Assembly (NCBI GenBank): GCA_959347315.1
Contig: OY365810.1
Span: 4,954,832 to 5,018,831 of the forward strand
DNA length: 64,000 nucleotides
Direction of reading: 5' to 3'
From: Bimastos eiseni
Lineage: Eukaryota > Annelida > Clitellata > Crassiclitellata > Lumbricidae
The notes under the pieces are model-generated. The model was not told where the DNA came from, did no database searches, and saw nothing but the letters and a program-made list of their open reading frames with translations. Positions within the stretch are counted from its first letter, which is position 1. Each line of letters starts with the position of its first letter. Of this stretch, positions 61,450-64,000 are shown in pieces. Made by a program: the position numbers and the translations under genes.

Positions 61450-62070
61450 CTGTTACCCAGACTCATTGAATACTGCAAATCTGTGCTTTCGCCACAAGCC
61501 GAAGAACACTGACGAGCCTAAAAGTCTTCCAGCACAATGGGACCAGGATGCCACAGAAAACAGCAAGATCATACTGAGGTGTCTTTGGCTGACTTGATGT
61601 TTAATCCAGGATTCTCGAGTGTCGGCCGTTCTCAAACGTCGATACAGTCTTTCGAGTCTCCTGGTTTCCCTCTTTGACTTCGAGCATTCCCTTAAAACCA
61701 TGGACATCCTGCTCTTGGTCGTATGTTGATGGTGCGTAGAGGAGCGTGGCGATCCAGTAGGTCTTGCAGTGTGGAGTCGTAGAGCAGGAAGACTTGGTCA
61801 GGATCAGGCGGAGTTTGAGATATAGATGCCATTCGGAAGAGTTCGGTGGCAAGAAGGTCCTGAGTGAATGCATTCAGGTTGAAGTCTGTGAAGCACTGAC
61901 GCTTCACAACATCACGGGTCGATGACACAGATTGTCGATCGATGCAGAAACTGATCAGAGAGTGATCCGAGAGGTAAGGGTTGGAGATACACAGGTTCTG
62001 GATAGGAGCATCTGTAGGTGTGACGATGACATCAAGAGTGTGTCCTCTTGATACGATATGAGATGTCATT
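61450..62070 (-). mobile_element. LINE endonuclease C-terminal remnant, minus strand
   Basis: The minus frame 62069-61692 encodes SRGHTLDVIVTPTDAP, CISNPYLSDHSLISF and ALLDRHAPL-type (DLLDRHAPLRT) motifs, the end of a CR1/L2-like endonuclease and linker. It continues in shifted frames (SKRETRRLERLYRRLRTADT) to about 61450. Confidence 0.8.
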
Positions 62071-62101
62071 ATGTCATGATGTCATTATGTCATGATGTCA
62101 G
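62066..62101. repeat. Short GTCATTATGTCATGAT tandem
   Basis: Slightly more than two copies of a 16-bp unit lie at the 5' edge of the LINE remnant. Confidence 0.7.
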
Positions 62102-62689
62102 TAATCAGTATAATGACAGACAATTAGTGTCAGCTACTATAGGCCAAGTTTCTGGCGGAAGAAATGTTACTGCAACAGGTCGCTGTTGGCGTGCATCACA
62201 GCCAACATGCAGACTGTTCAGGTGACAATGATGATCGTAAACGGTTTAGGGTAAGGCATGCAACAAAAGACGTGAAAAAGATGCTGACGAGCCAGATGTG
62301 CAGAGTTACTTAAGCGCAAATTGGAGTGAGGACGTTTTAGCGTAATGGCTTCTACCAAGGTGTGTACGAGACAGACTGAAACCAGAAATTGCAATTTTCC
62401 GATCAGAAATGGAAGCATGTGGGTACTCGTATAAAGAAAACTTACTCGAGTACATTTTGGAGTCGGATAATCGCGAGTACCCGGGCAGCCCTAACTATGA
62501 CTCGACTACTATAATTGAGTCTTCAGACAGAATTTTTATCAGCTACACTAACGACCTCTGTCATTTGGTACCGACTAAGCAAATATCGGGCCATATCCAA
62601 AACAGCTCAATATAAAAAAATGAATCATTAGTTTTGCAGAAGGCAACAATATCTGAAAACTGGAACACACTTTCATGGACTATTTCACA

Positions 62690-62765
62690 ATTAGTAATTC
62701 ATCCATTCATACATTGCGAAGATGCATATAGCTCCCCTTCAGGGTTACTACTCAAGGCTGAAAAG
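62690..62765 (-). mobile_element. LINE 3' tail, minus strand
   Basis: Minus-strand CAGCCTTGAGTAGTAACCCT, then GAAGGGGAGCTATATGCATC and an ATGAATGGATGAAT tail. The region 62100-63200 otherwise holds no recognisable gene. Confidence 0.5.
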
Positions 62766-63209
62766 AACAACTTTAAGGGGAGTGTAAAAAGAGTCACAGT
62801 AGACCCTGGGGGACAAACACAACACCACCGGGAGCGTGTTCCAAAGCGATGGACCAACCACTGAGAGGACACGATTTTGTTTAGTAGTTAGGAATAGTCG
62901 GGCAAATGGGTCGAAATACTTTAAAGCAGGTTATAAACGTGACACATTTATGATAAACTTCCAAGTCGGTATACAGCTCTTGGATTTCCTTGAAGAAAGC
63001 GATGGTTATTCAAATTAAACATGTCAAAAAAATGAATTTCAGCGTTATATCAACTCCAGTAGGCCTATGTCAAAGTTAGCCTATTTGTCTCATGTCTATC
63101 GATATTAAACTTTTGACTGAATATCTTTGAATAGGCTCCCGTGACGACGTCACTCTCTAAAACGCCGAAAATGTTCAGGATTAGCTAAGCGACTTCAGCG
63201 CACGTCTAC

Positions 63210-63536
63210 TTATTGTAATTTACTGCATGCGGTGAACTTATTCATGTAGTTTGTACAGCCGTCTTTTTTCGCCAAAGACTTCGCATTGTCGCAGAAGACT
63301 TGACAAATTGAGTTGCTCTTTAAGTAATTGTAGTGAGTGCACTCTGGGTGACCAGTGCTGCAAAAGACTGCACACTGCAATTTACTCGCTACAGACTGTT
63401 TCTTAGAGGGTTTATCCGTGACGCAGACTCTCTGACCAGGGAAGCTCACGTTGAGGAAGAAACCGTCTTCTGACGACATAAGCGCTTCTGATATTGCAAT
63501 AGGCTTCAGGCTTATAAACATAAGAATTATAGCCAT
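63210..63536 (-). pseudogene. Orphan signal-peptide/PAN exon, paralogue of the PAN-Ig-CTLD first exon
   Basis: The minus frame encodes a signal peptide (MAIILMFISLKPIAISEAL) and the same Cys spacing (CAVFCSTGHPECTHYNYL, ICQVFCDNAKSL, GCTNYMN). The donor that follows SYVNT in the intact gene is missing here. A GTAAAT further on would give a different phase. No Ig or lectin exon follows down to 59.7 kb. Either a partial duplicate or a short gene of 108 aa. Confidence 0.55.
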
Positions 63537-64000
63537 TTTTTTCGGATGTCAAACAGCAAAAATAGTCACAATTCCAGCTTCGCAGTCTTACATAGAGAGA
63601 GATGTTTGGTCTTTACATTTTGAATGCCTGAGATTCATAAATGTCATTACGTTCAGTGGCGTTGGGGTGCTACTAAGCAGGACTGCTAGGGTTGCGAATT
63701 TTATTATTAACGACAATCTCTGTGTTCGGTATGTGACAAAAGCAGTCGTGTAATTTTTTATACAAATATCTTCCATGAACAGATGGTCTCAGATAATAAG
63801 GACAAAATAACAAAGCCTTGTAAAGAAAATATTTTTATAGGACGTTCTGGATAGAGATCATGATTATGTCATCACGTTACATTACATTGCAACCAAACCT
63901 TGTGAATTCATTCATCGTTCGATCATTGTATAGCTTACGTATTATTATCTCAAACCACCGAAAATGCATAGTTTGTTATTACGTCGATGATATAAACATA
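63537..64000. other. Flank at window end
   Basis: This is upstream of the orphan PAN exon. No gene was recognised. Confidence 0.4.

Noticed and set aside
1..64000. CRISPR array, operons or bacterial genes
   Set aside because: Repeats lack spacer structure, and genes are split by spliceosomal introns with animal-type transposons.

Overview
This window is animal nuclear DNA: split genes with phase-consistent GT-AG introns, no bacterial features, and dense decayed transposons (CR1/L2-like LINEs, a mariner, hAT elements, foldback elements, tRNA-like SINE heads). One LINE carries a degenerate 2A-like peptide, a feature known from sea urchin and amphioxus retrotransposons. Together with tandem secreted-protein families this suggests a marine invertebrate deuterostome (hemichordate, echinoderm or cephalochordate). 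The species is not identified.

Region 1 (1-22 kb, + strand): two tandem five-exon genes for secreted Cu/Zn superoxide dismutases with C-terminal hydrophobic tails suggesting a GPI anchor. All metal ligands are kept in both. The duplication unit of about 12 kb includes the upstream flank and a LINE 3' end. Introns are full of retroelement debris, including the 2A-bearing LINE at 3.2-5.9 kb.

Region 2 (23.5-34.5 kb, + strand): a cluster of four copies of a secreted beta-propeller-like gene. One copy (31.8-33.6 kb, 314 aa) is intact, two are stop- and frameshift-broken, and one is a fragment.

Region 3 (36.4-54.1 kb, + strand): a gene of about 15 exons that I could assemble with matching phases at every firmly placed junction. 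A Ser/Lys-rich disordered first exon of 458 codons splices in frame to a complete bubblegum-type acyl-CoA synthetase (ACSBG) fold. The ATP-binding P-loop, a conserved His and the C-terminal catalytic Lys all appear replaced, so it looks like a pseudoenzyme with a new N-terminal region. This is the most unusual locus in the window.

Region 4 (55-64 kb, - strand): a five-exon gene for a secreted protein with PAN/apple-like, Ig, Ig and C-type-lectin-like domains (446 aa), followed by an orphan paralogous first exon at 63.2-63.5 kb and more LINE debris.

Gene models were built by eye from translated similarity and splice sites. Family assignments come from memory of family motifs, not from a database search.
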